Assembly (NCBI GenBank): GCA_003552785.1 | Contig: PUOQ01000123.1 | Coordinates: 1-5,071, forward strand | DNA from: Dehalococcoidia bacterium | GTDB taxonomy: Bacteria > Chloroflexota > Dehalococcoidia > Dehalococcoidales > CSSed11-197 | Reading direction: 5' to 3' | DNA: 5,071 nt | Part shown: piece after piece, positions 1 to 4,999 of the stretch | Layout of the letters: each line of letters opens with the position of its first letter | Numbering within the stretch: position 1 is the stretch's first letter | Notes under the pieces: generated by a model | Database searches by the model: none | The model's input: only the letters and a program-made list of their open reading frames with translations | What the model was told of the DNA's origin: nothing | Position numbers and translations under genes: made by a program

Positions 1-309
1 CCTTGCTTCCCGGCTGGCTTCTGCAGCCTTTTCGGACTCTTCGGCGACAGCTTTTTTAAAAGAGTCCATGGTATCTTCGGCTTCCTTTGAAGCTTTTATA
101 GCAATAGCTTCAGCTTTTTCTGAAGCGGAAGAAGCCTCTTTTGCTGCTTCACCGGCTATTTGGGCCGCATCTTTGGCTTGCTTGGCAGAATCAAAGGCAA
201 ATTTAATAGCTGTTTCCATGTCATCCAGGATGTTGGGCAAAGGGCTTGTCATAATTTTTGGCGCGGGCGGTGTGTCCAGGGCGTGTTCTTTTAAAGATTC
301 CTCTGTCAT
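1..309 (-). CDS. Alanine-rich heptad coiled-coil protein, N-terminal part (runs off left edge)
   Basis: An uninterrupted frame of 103 codons starts at ATG 309-307 and is still open at base 1, so the C-terminus is missing. The start is supported by an AGGAGG at 325-320, 10 bases upstream. Residues 1-30 are a non-repetitive, proline-containing leader (MTEESLKEHA, then PP and PLP). From about residue 41 the protein is almost only Ala, Glu, Lys, Ser and Asp. It has a clear seven-residue period: Ala or Ser at 42, 49, 56, 63, 70 and 77, and Ala at 45, 52, 59, 66 and 73. This predicts a long, highly charged amphipathic helix with an alanine core, i.e. a coiled coil. There is no signal peptide or membrane segment in the visible part, so a cytoplasmic location is likely. 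I do not recognise the family. LEA-like, apolipoprotein-like or structural/filament roles are all possible, and none can be chosen. It lies downstream of the DegV gene on the same strand. Confidence 0.85.
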   Translation of the reverse strand, partial: MTEESLKEHALDTPPAPKIMTSPLPNILDDMETAIKFAFDSAKQAKDAAQIAGEAAKEASSASEKAEAIAIKASKEAEDTMDSFKKAVAEESEKAAEASREAR

Positions 310-340
310 ATCCAGTTATCCTCCTGCCTCTATATTTTAA

Positions 341-360
341 ATTGCCAGTTCTATGGCAAT
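341..360. repeat. Perfect 20-base inverted repeat between degV-family gene and coiled-coil gene
   Basis: ATTGCCA (341-347) and TGGCAAT (354-360) are exact reverse complements around the six-base centre GTTCTA. On the minus strand the repeat sits 15 bases before the AGGAGG of the coiled-coil gene and 96 bases after the DegV stop codon. The following minus-strand bases (TTAAAATATA) are AT-rich but not a clean T-run, so it is a poor intrinsic terminator. A dimeric regulator's operator or a leader hairpin for the coiled-coil gene is as likely. The repeat itself is certain; its role is inferred. Confidence 0.6.
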
Positions 361-456
361 GTTACTTTAAACATAGGCCAGATAAAATAATTTGCTACCG
401 GGTTCCTGTATTAATAACTTCACCGGGCATTGGATATATTAAATTTTCGTGGGTTT

Positions 457-1305
457 TTAATTTTCCCTCTGAATACCCCGTATGCCAAAACCAAGAGTGC
501 CGGGTCCGGCATGCACACCAAGTGCGGGGCCCAGTCTGCCTATTTTAATACGGCTGCGTTCAAATATTGCCCCCATTCGGTCGGCCAGGGCTTCGGCTTC
601 ATCCAGTGTGGTAGTATACATTACAGCCATATCTTCGATTTCGGAAAATTTTCCGGCATAGTCATACAGCAAATCTACGCCTTTTTCGCGGCTGCGGGCT
701 TTGGTGGCCGGGACCATTTCTCCATCTTTAACCGCGAGTATGGGCTTGATATTTAGCACCGAACCCATGAGGGCCTTTGCCCTGCCGACACGCCCGCCTT
801 TAGCCAGGTATTTCAGGGTATCAAACATGGCCCAGACATGGGTTTTGGGCACCAGCTGCCTTACCTCGTTAACTGCCTGCTGGAAATCTTTGCCTGAAGC
901 GGCAATGCCGGCTGCTCCGATGGCAATAAGCCCGAGCCCCATTGATACGTTGTTTGAGTCGATGACTTCTATCGGGCAACCAGCAGTTACCATTTCCTTG
1001 GCCTGCAGTGCCGAGTTACAGGTGCCGCTCAGTTTGCTTGAAATATGCACTGAGATGATACCATCGGCATCTTTGGCCAGCTCAGAATAGACTTCGGCAA
1101 AATCCTGCGGGCCGGGTTGCGAGGTGGTAGGGTGAACCGGTGAATTTACCAGTTTTTCGTAGAACTCGGTTTCAGAAATGTTGATGCGGTCCCGGTAGGT
1201 TTGGTTTCCAAACATTACATAAAGTGGAACGATGGTAATGCCAAGTTCGTCTGCCAATGCCTGGGGCAAATCGGAAGTACTGTCGGTAACAATTTTAATA
1301 GCCAC
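457..1305 (-). CDS. DegV family fatty-acid-binding protein (FakB-like)
   Basis: A full-length 282-residue DegV domain, the usual family length. Visible motifs in order: N-terminal VTDSTSDLP (6-14), HPTTSQPGP (58-66), SSKLSGTCNSA (89-99), VIDSNNVSMGLG (114-125), LKYLAKGGRVG (164-174) and RLGPALGVHAGPGTLG (257-272). In characterised FakB proteins the equivalent Thr-Ser, Ser-Gly-Thr and C-terminal His hold the fatty-acid carboxylate. Here they would be T61/S62, S93-G94-T95 and H265, from recalled family knowledge. The expected role is to bind an acyl chain in the cytoplasm and present it to the kinase FakA, giving acyl phosphate for lipid synthesis. No fakA is in this window and the preferred lipid cannot be read from sequence. 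The start is GTG 1305-1303, preceded by GAAGGAG at 1322-1316. It lies 194 bases after the permease gene and probably has its own promoter. Nothing is missing or broken. Confidence 0.95.
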   Translation of the reverse strand: MAIKIVTDSTSDLPQALADELGITIVPLYVMFGNQTYRDRINISETEFYEKLVNSPVHPTTSQPGPQDFAEVYSELAKDADGIISVHISSKLSGTCNSALQAKEMVTAGCPIEVIDSNNVSMGLGLIAIGAAGIAASGKDFQQAVNEVRQLVPKTHVWAMFDTLKYLAKGGRVGRAKALMGSVLNIKPILAVKDGEMVPATKARSREKGVDLLYDYAGKFSEIEDMAVMYTTTLDEAEALADRMGAIFERSRIKIGRLGPALGVHAGPGTLGFGIRGIQREN

Positions 1306-1315
1306 AATAGTGCCA

Positions 1316-1322
1316 CTCCTTC
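1316..1322 (-). promoter_or_regulatory. Ribosome binding site for the GTG start of the DegV-family gene
   Basis: GAAGGAG reads toward the gene on the minus strand and ends 10 bases before GTG 1305-1303. There is no in-frame ATG near the expected N-terminus AIKIVTDSTSDLP. This site, together with the family motif beginning at residue 2, fixes the GTG start. Confidence 0.7.
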
Positions 1323-1351
1323 TATTCCGGATAAATTGAGCCTGTTGTTTA

Positions 1352-1360
1352 AATATAGCA
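1352..1360 (-). promoter_or_regulatory. Candidate extended -10 promoter element for the DegV-family gene
   Basis: On the minus strand the sequence reads TGCTATATT, an extended -10 (TGn followed by TATATT, five of six matches to TATAAT). It lies about 47 bases before the GTG start. The -35 position (about 1375-1380, TATTTT) matches consensus poorly, as is common with extended -10 promoters. It lies in the 197-base gap after the permease, so it would let degV be expressed separately from the exporter operon. Confidence 0.4.
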
Positions 1361-1499
1361 TGTTTATCACCCGAAAAATAATACTTTTTAGGGGCAAGAT
1401 AATATATTGGTACTATTATTTAGAGCGCACAGAATCCGATTTTGGTTGACCGAAAGTTGGCTTGGGGGCAACAGGAGGCATAAGGATAGATTGTACTGG

Positions 1500-3104
1500 C
1501 TACACCTGCATGTCACGTTTTTTGAAGCCCTTGTAGCCAGCAATAATTAAACCTGCAGCCAGTAGAGTTGTCATAAACGCAACCGCAAGGTTCATGTCTT
1601 CCACCGGTATTTGGCTAACATGGCCGAAAGGGTTAAGCCTTGCCAGCCATTCGGGTAGTTGCAGCAATTCCCCCATATACACCGTGAAAAAGGAGTATGC
1701 CAGGTATATCCACGCAATGCTGGTTTTTTTGGGGAAAAACCCTATAAGCAAAACTGAAAGGCCAATCATCACCCATATAGCCGGCAGATAGGCAGCTGCA
1801 GCCTCGAGTAACGTTGAAAGTGGAATAGCTTCATCCATTACTGCTGTTCCCGCAGCCCATAGCCCCACCACCGACAAAAACTGCAACACCACACTGGCCG
1901 TCAGTGAAATAAGCAGGTAGCCTCCCAGCAGGTTTCGCCGGGAAACGGCACGAGTCACCAAATGCTCTGTAAGGTTTTTACTCTCTTCTGACCTGAGTTT
2001 GAGTAAAAACATCACAGCAGGAATGGTAGCTATTATAGCCATGACCGACATTAGCATGGGAATAAATTGCTCGGTTAGAGATAAGCCTTCAACCACCGGA
2101 AACAGTTCTTTCAAGATCTCCATACTTTCAAGGTAGGCTTCCAGGTCGCCAAGGACAGAGCCGTAGGACGCACCCAGCAAGAATACTCCGGTGCACCAGG
2201 CTATGATGCCAGTTTTCTGGAGCCTGAATGCCAGGCCCAGTGGGCTTTGTAAAAACCTGGAAGCTGTTTTTGGGCCTTGTTTTTCCGGAAGGAAACCGGC
2301 ACCCATATCTCTTATCCAGTTCAGGTATGTAGCCCCAATAAAGACAATTGCCGCGAAAGCCAGCATTACAATAACCGGCCACCAGTTATTGGCGGCATAT
2401 GCCTCTGTTCTTACTATCCAGCCAAGGGGTGAAATAAAGGAGGCTGCCTCATAGCTGACATCGCCAATGGCACGTAGTAGATAACTCAAACCCAAAAAAG
2501 CTAAAGAATAACCGATAACACCTCTGGAGCTCTGGTTTAATTGCGCAAATAAAGCAGTAACGCTGGCAAAAAACACTCCGGTAGCAGCAAGGGCTGCGCC
2601 GTACAGCAGAGAACCAGAAAGGTCAATACTCTCTATGTTCAGCAGTGCCATGCCGAAAGAAATTATCAGCCCCATTAAGATATTTGTACCAATAACGACA
2701 ATAGAAACCGCGCCCGGATTAGACAACTTGCCAACCGGAAGCGAACGGAGAATTTCCATGCGGCCGCTTTCTTCATCACCACGGGTATGGCGTGCTACAA
2801 GTAGTATATTCATTATAGCCACAGCCAGCGCAGTAAAAAGCAGCATCTGGTGCCCCATCATTACGCCGTAGGTATAATTATCCAGGCTGTATCCGGGCCC
2901 AAACATGGCAGTTATTGCAGGGTTAGTCATGGTTTCAGCCATTACCTGTCTTTCCTGCTGGGTTGAAGAAAGTTCCGGGTAAGCCAATGCAATGGCCAGA
3001 GTAAGAATAACAACGGCCAATATCCATACCGGAATATTTACACGGTCACGCCTCAACATAAGCCGGGTGCATTTGCCTGTATTTTTAAAAAAGCTGTTCC
3101 ACAT
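1500..3104 (-). CDS. ABC-2 type exporter permease, TnrB/TetAB-like, fused 2 x 6 helices
   Basis: Membrane subunit of an ABC exporter, 534 residues from ATG 3104-3102. Hydrophobic stretches suggest about twelve membrane helices in two halves. The first half has helices near residues 25-43, 86-105, 130-153, 167-189, 196-212 and 243-262. The second has them near 299-318, 347-368, 394-418, 433-455, 460-477 and 506-523. The halves are related: the charged loop HTRGDEESGRMEILRSLPVG (106-125) corresponds to LRSEESKNLTEHLVTRAVSR (370-389). Likewise ISPLGW (224-229) matches LNPFGH (490-495), each shortly before the last helix of its half. This length and duplication match the group annotated as exporters of polyketide antibiotics (COG3559-like), whose known members include tetronasin and tetracycline resistance pumps. 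The substrate here is unknown. The gene overlaps the ATPase stop codon in a TGATG, which indicates translational coupling and a single operon. A TTG three bases upstream (3107-3105) could also start it, but the ATG is preferred. Confidence 0.93.
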   Translation of the reverse strand: MWNSFFKNTGKCTRLMLRRDRVNIPVWILAVVILTLAIALAYPELSSTQQERQVMAETMTNPAITAMFGPGYSLDNYTYGVMMGHQMLLFTALAVAIMNILLVARHTRGDEESGRMEILRSLPVGKLSNPGAVSIVVIGTNILMGLIISFGMALLNIESIDLSGSLLYGAALAATGVFFASVTALFAQLNQSSRGVIGYSLAFLGLSYLLRAIGDVSYEAASFISPLGWIVRTEAYAANNWWPVIVMLAFAAIVFIGATYLNWIRDMGAGFLPEKQGPKTASRFLQSPLGLAFRLQKTGIIAWCTGVFLLGASYGSVLGDLEAYLESMEILKELFPVVEGLSLTEQFIPMLMSVMAIIATIPAVMFLLKLRSEESKNLTEHLVTRAVSRRNLLGGYLLISLTASVVLQFLSVVGLWAAGTAVMDEAIPLSTLLEAAAAYLPAIWVMIGLSVLLIGFFPKKTSIAWIYLAYSFFTVYMGELLQLPEWLARLNPFGHVSQIPVEDMNLAVAFMTTLLAAGLIIAGYKGFKKRDMQV

Positions 3105-3997
3105 CAATCCTGACCCCCGTCCTGCCTGTAGTGGCGCAGGAAAAGATCTTCCAGTGTTGGTGGTGCGCTTTCAATTTGTAAAATATCAAATTCACTAAGA
3201 TGTTTGAACACCCTGCCCAGTTCTTCAGTATCAACCTGAAAGGAGTGCCTGTTACCTGCTTGTTCCAGGTCATGCACCCCTTTAAAACTGCCCAATTCTG
3301 TTGGAGTCTGGCGAGTTTCTACCATTACTCTGGTCCTGGTAAGGTGGCGCATTTGACTTAAAGTTCCAGATTCAATTATGCGCCCCTGGCGAATAATGCT
3401 CACTTTGTCGCACAGTTTTTCTACTTCAGACAGGATATGGCTTGAAAGAAAAATGCTTCTGCCCTGCTTTTTGGTTTCTGCAACACATTCCTGAAAAACC
3501 TGAACCATTAGAGGGTCCAGCCCTGATGAAGGTTCATCAAGTATGAATAAATCAGAATCGGCGGCAAAGGCAGCAATCAGGGCTACTTTTTGCCGGTTCC
3601 CTTTTGAGTAGGTTCCGCATTTCTTTGAAGGGTCAAGTTTAAACTTTTCAATTAATTCGTCACGCCGGCTGTTGCCACTGGCACCTCTCAGCTTAATGAA
3701 AAAATCTATCACCTCGCCTCCGGTCAGGTTGGGCCACAAGTTCACTTCTCCTGGCACATATGCAATGTGTTTATGAATTTCCACGGCGTTGTGCCAGGCA
3801 TCTTTGCCAAAAAGTTTTGCTTCACCCCGGCTGGCCCTGATTATTCCCAGCAATATTCGAATGGTCGTTGTTTTACCGGCTCCATTTGGGCCGATGTAGC
3901 CGTATACTTCACCCTCCTCGACTGCAAGGTTTACTCCATCAAGAGCCCTTACTTTTCCAAAATTCTTCTCAAGGTTTTTTACTTCAACAACAGCCAT
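3104..3997 (-). CDS. ABC exporter ATP-binding protein (TnrB-partner type)
   Basis: A 297-residue ABC ATPase that would power the adjacent permease from the cytoplasmic face. Walker A is GPNGAGKTT (36-44). The signature region is YSKGNRQK (130-137), Walker B is LFILDEP (150-156), the D-loop is SGLD (158-161) and the switch histidine is H187 in FLSSHILSE. All catalytic parts are present. The Q-loop position reads AYVPGEVNLWP (79-89), with Gly where glutamine normally stands. I recall this PGE/PGD form from other ATPases paired with fused TnrB-type permeases, so it is probably a subfamily trait, not damage. After about residue 220 there is an extra C-terminal domain ending in TLEDLFLRHY, typical of drug-exporter ATPases. 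ATG 3997-3995 is preceded by AGGAGG at 4009-4004, spaced 6 bases. The gene is first in the operon, and its stop overlaps the permease start. No linked regulator is visible and the substrate is unknown. Confidence 0.96.
   Translation of the reverse strand: MAVVEVKNLEKNFGKVRALDGVNLAVEEGEVYGYIGPNGAGKTTTIRILLGIIRASRGEAKLFGKDAWHNAVEIHKHIAYVPGEVNLWPNLTGGEVIDFFIKLRGASGNSRRDELIEKFKLDPSKKCGTYSKGNRQKVALIAAFAADSDLFILDEPSSGLDPLMVQVFQECVAETKKQGRSIFLSSHILSEVEKLCDKVSIIRQGRIIESGTLSQMRHLTRTRVMVETRQTPTELGSFKGVHDLEQAGNRHSFQVDTEELGRVFKHLSEFDILQIESAPPTLEDLFLRHYRQDGGQD
3108..3118 (-). promoter_or_regulatory. Ribosome binding region that decides the permease start
   Basis: On the minus strand GGGGGTCAGGA lies inside the last codons of the ATPase gene. 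The run of G at 3118-3114 ends 9 bases before ATG 3104-3102, a normal spacing. The ATG shares its A with the TGA stop of the ATPase (TGATG). This favours the ATG over the adjacent in-frame TTG at 3107-3105. Confidence 0.55.
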
Positions 3998-4175
3998 AAA
4001 CGTCCTCCTGCGCTGTCAGGATATTTTTATACAGACCTGAAAGCATTTTATAAGTAGCAAGGAGTGGCTCCCCCCATGTTCATTTTTTCAAATTAAGGGA
4101 GGGTTAACTGTATTGACGCTGATATCAAGCCAGTTTAAAAACGAACCAAAAATGCTGCCCGGTACCTAATCGTCA

Positions 4176-4316
4176 TTAAATAACAGCCTGACCTAAATAG
4201 TAAGGCCAAATTACTATTCCCAGGATCATTTGCCACCACACCAGTTCTGCGTAACCGATGGTGAATAACCAACCGATGAACCATATCATGCCGAATCCAG
4301 GTCCACTATCCTTCAT
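4176..4316 (-). CDS. 46-residue small membrane protein
   Basis: A short frame from ATG 4316-4314 to TAA at 4178-4176, with GGGGAGGG at 4331-4324 ending 7 bases before the ATG. The protein begins MKDSGPGFGM and then has a hydrophobic helix IWFIGWLFTIGYAEL (about 11-25). The second helix is VWWQMILGIVIWPYYLGQAVI (about 26-46). Six tryptophan/tyrosine-rich positions (W12, W16, W27, W28, W37 and YY39-40) suggest residues at the membrane interface. Two short helices joined by a tight turn in the cytoplasmic membrane are the best reading. I vaguely recognise the IGWLFTIG...WPYYLG pattern from small uncharacterised membrane proteins but can give no function. It lies 178 bases upstream of the exporter ATPase on the same strand, so co-transcription is possible. 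A part in the exporter is speculation. It is too regular in composition and too well preceded by a ribosome site to be chance. Confidence 0.72.
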   Translation of the reverse strand: MKDSGPGFGMIWFIGWLFTIGYAELVWWQMILGIVIWPYYLGQAVI

Positions 4317-4323
4317 TATGTTT

Positions 4324-4331
4324 CCCTCCCC
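4324..4331 (-). promoter_or_regulatory. Ribosome binding site of the 46-residue membrane protein
   Basis: GGGGAGGG on the minus strand contains GGAGG (4329-4325), 8 bases before ATG 4316-4314. Its strength and spacing are the main non-protein evidence that the short gene is translated. Confidence 0.65.
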
Positions 4332-4332
4332 G

Positions 4333-4351
4333 ATGTATATTTAGTACACAT
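4333..4351. promoter_or_regulatory. Operator-like imperfect palindrome upstream of the small membrane protein gene
   Basis: ATGTATATTTAGTACACAT is 19 bases long. Seven of its nine symmetric pairs around T4342 are complementary (ATGT.TA.T against A.TA.ACAT). TGT...ACA ends with an AT-rich core are typical of operators bound by dimeric helix-turn-helix repressors. It ends one base before the ribosome site of the 46-residue gene, where a bound protein would block transcription leaving the AT-rich promoter region. The binding role is inferred. Confidence 0.35.
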
Positions 4352-4481
4352 AAAGTATTGTATATTATTAAGTATTCCTGTTATTAGTAGCCGTGCTTAA
4401 TAAATCAAGTATGCTCATTTATTTATCTACCAGTGCAAATATTATAGGCAAAGCCATGATTTGTTCAAGTTCGTGAAATAC

Positions 4482-4511
4482 CTGACAAGAAATCAAGGTT
4501 TGCCTTATAAT
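4482..4511 (+). promoter_or_regulatory. Near-consensus sigma70-type promoter for the DUF4177 gene
   Basis: The -35 CTGACA (4482-4487; five of six matches to TTGACA) and a perfect -10 TATAAT (4506-4511) are separated by 18 bases. Transcription would begin near 4518, giving a leader of about 88 bases before the GTG at 4606. It is the best promoter I can see in the window and points only at the DUF4177 gene. Confidence 0.65.
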
Positions 4512-4589
4512 TCCTTAAATATAAAAAATAAACTAACATGAACAGAAATATAACGTTTATAATATTAACCAATAGAAAGTAAAAAGGGG

Positions 4590-4604
4590 GGCTCAGAGAA
4601 AGCC
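4590..4604 (+). other. Small hairpin between Shine-Dalgarno run and GTG start of the DUF4177 gene
   Basis: GGCT (4590-4593) pairs with AGCC (4601-4604) around the loop CAGAGAA. The G-run ribosome site AAAGGGG (4583-4589) lies 16 bases from the GTG, further than usual. Folding of this four-pair stem would bring the two close together. The stem is short, so this is only a plausible reading. Confidence 0.35.
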
Positions 4605-4605
4605 A

Positions 4606-4749
4606 GTGAAAAAGTACGAATACAAATGCGTGTCGATTTTTGGCATGGGAGAGAAAACTACAAGGATCTTGAATTCTTACGGCAGGGAGGGCTGGGAACT
4701 GGTTTCTGTGACCTGGGTCTGGCATTATTTTAAAAGGCCTGCGGAATAA
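4606..4749 (+). CDS. DUF4177 domain protein, 47 residues
   Basis: A single-domain protein from GTG 4606-4608 to TAA 4747-4749. It begins KKYEYKCVSIF (2-12), has the core LNSYGREGWELVSV (22-35), and ends WHYFKRPAE (39-47). The opening YEYK-V, the L-x-x-YG-x-EGWELVSV core and the closing FKRP are the marks of the DUF4177 family. Family members are small single-domain proteins of about 50-70 residues with unknown biochemical role. The GTG start is chosen because the family motif starts at residue 3-4, and the only upstream in-frame codons end at a TAG (4573-4575). An internal ATG at residue 14 would delete the first strand. No membrane segment or signal is present, so it is probably cytoplasmic. 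It is transcribed from its own promoter, divergently from the 46-residue membrane protein, and followed by a stem-loop, so it is probably a one-gene unit. Confidence 0.88.
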   Translation: MKKYEYKCVSIFGMGEKTTRILNSYGREGWELVSVTWVWHYFKRPAE

Positions 4750-4784
4750 TTATTTCCCACCTGTAACGCCATTTAGCCAGTGAG

Positions 4785-4808
4785 GGTGCTGACGGCTTTT
4801 TCAGCACC
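4785..4808 (+). terminator. Stem-loop after the DUF4177 gene, possible terminator
   Basis: GGTGCTGA (4785-4792) and TCAGCACC (4801-4808) form a perfect eight-pair stem around CGGCTTTT. It begins 35 bases after the DUF4177 stop codon. The bases that follow (ATTCTTACTG) contain few consecutive T, so termination efficiency would be modest. Transcript-end protection or a factor-dependent stop are alternatives. Confidence 0.5.
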
Positions 4809-4988
4809 ATTCTTACTGAATTAGTAAACATCTGATATTGCCAGGGGAAGACTCATTGGAACCGAATGCTTGCTTGTTAGCAATTTAGCTCATTTCACCA
4901 TTTTTGCCAGCGGAAACTTCCAGCATGAAGTTAACCTTAACGGAAAATCCCCCTGAGCCAGTCCAGTACTGAATAGCCCTCGATATTA
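4809..4988. other. Non-coding gap before the right-edge gene
   Basis: No convincing frame on either strand. It holds two minor inverted repeats: TTGCT/AGCAA with a four-base loop (4870-4883), and GTTAA/TTAAC around CC (4930-4941). No paired -35/-10 boxes of useful quality were found on the plus strand. Confidence 0.4.
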
Positions 4989-4998
4989 AAGGGGGTGA
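4989..4998 (+). promoter_or_regulatory. Near-perfect Shine-Dalgarno sequence of the right-edge gene
   Basis: AAGGGGGTGA differs by one base from AAGGAGGTGA, the full complement of the 16S 3' end. ATG follows at 5000-5002. It is the strongest evidence that the edge frame is a real gene. Confidence 0.65.
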
Positions 4999-4999
4999 A

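Noticed and set aside
68..340. Plus-strand frame of 90 codons, Ala/Ser-rich
   Set aside because: It is the antisense shadow of the alanine-rich minus-strand gene. It has no ribosome site, and its Ala/Ser content mirrors the GCA/GCT-rich codons opposite.
701..1090. Plus-strand frame of 129 codons inside the DegV-family gene
   Set aside because: It is entirely antisense to a gene with all family motifs, and the translation shows no recognisable domain.
1399..1419. ATAATA/TATTAT inverted repeat in the gap before the DegV-family gene
   Set aside because: Six AT-only pairs in an AT-rich stretch are expected by chance. It was not listed as an operator.
4026..4031. TATAAA (minus strand) as -10 box for the exporter operon
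   Set aside because: It is placed sensibly upstream of the ATPase gene, but the -35 positions at 16-18 bases (such as CTTATA) match poorly. It is too weak to call.
4120..4127. TGATATCA palindrome upstream of the exporter operon
   Set aside because: It is only eight bases and the flanks do not continue the symmetry.
4113..4141. TTGACG followed by TAAAAA on the plus strand as a promoter
   Set aside because: The -10 match is weak and no plus-strand gene follows it; the next gene is on the opposite strand.
4465..4725. Minus-strand frame of 86 codons with a hydrophobic stretch
   Set aside because: It lies opposite the well-supported DUF4177 gene and its promoter. The hydrophobic part comes from AT-rich non-coding sequence, and it lacks a good ribosome site.
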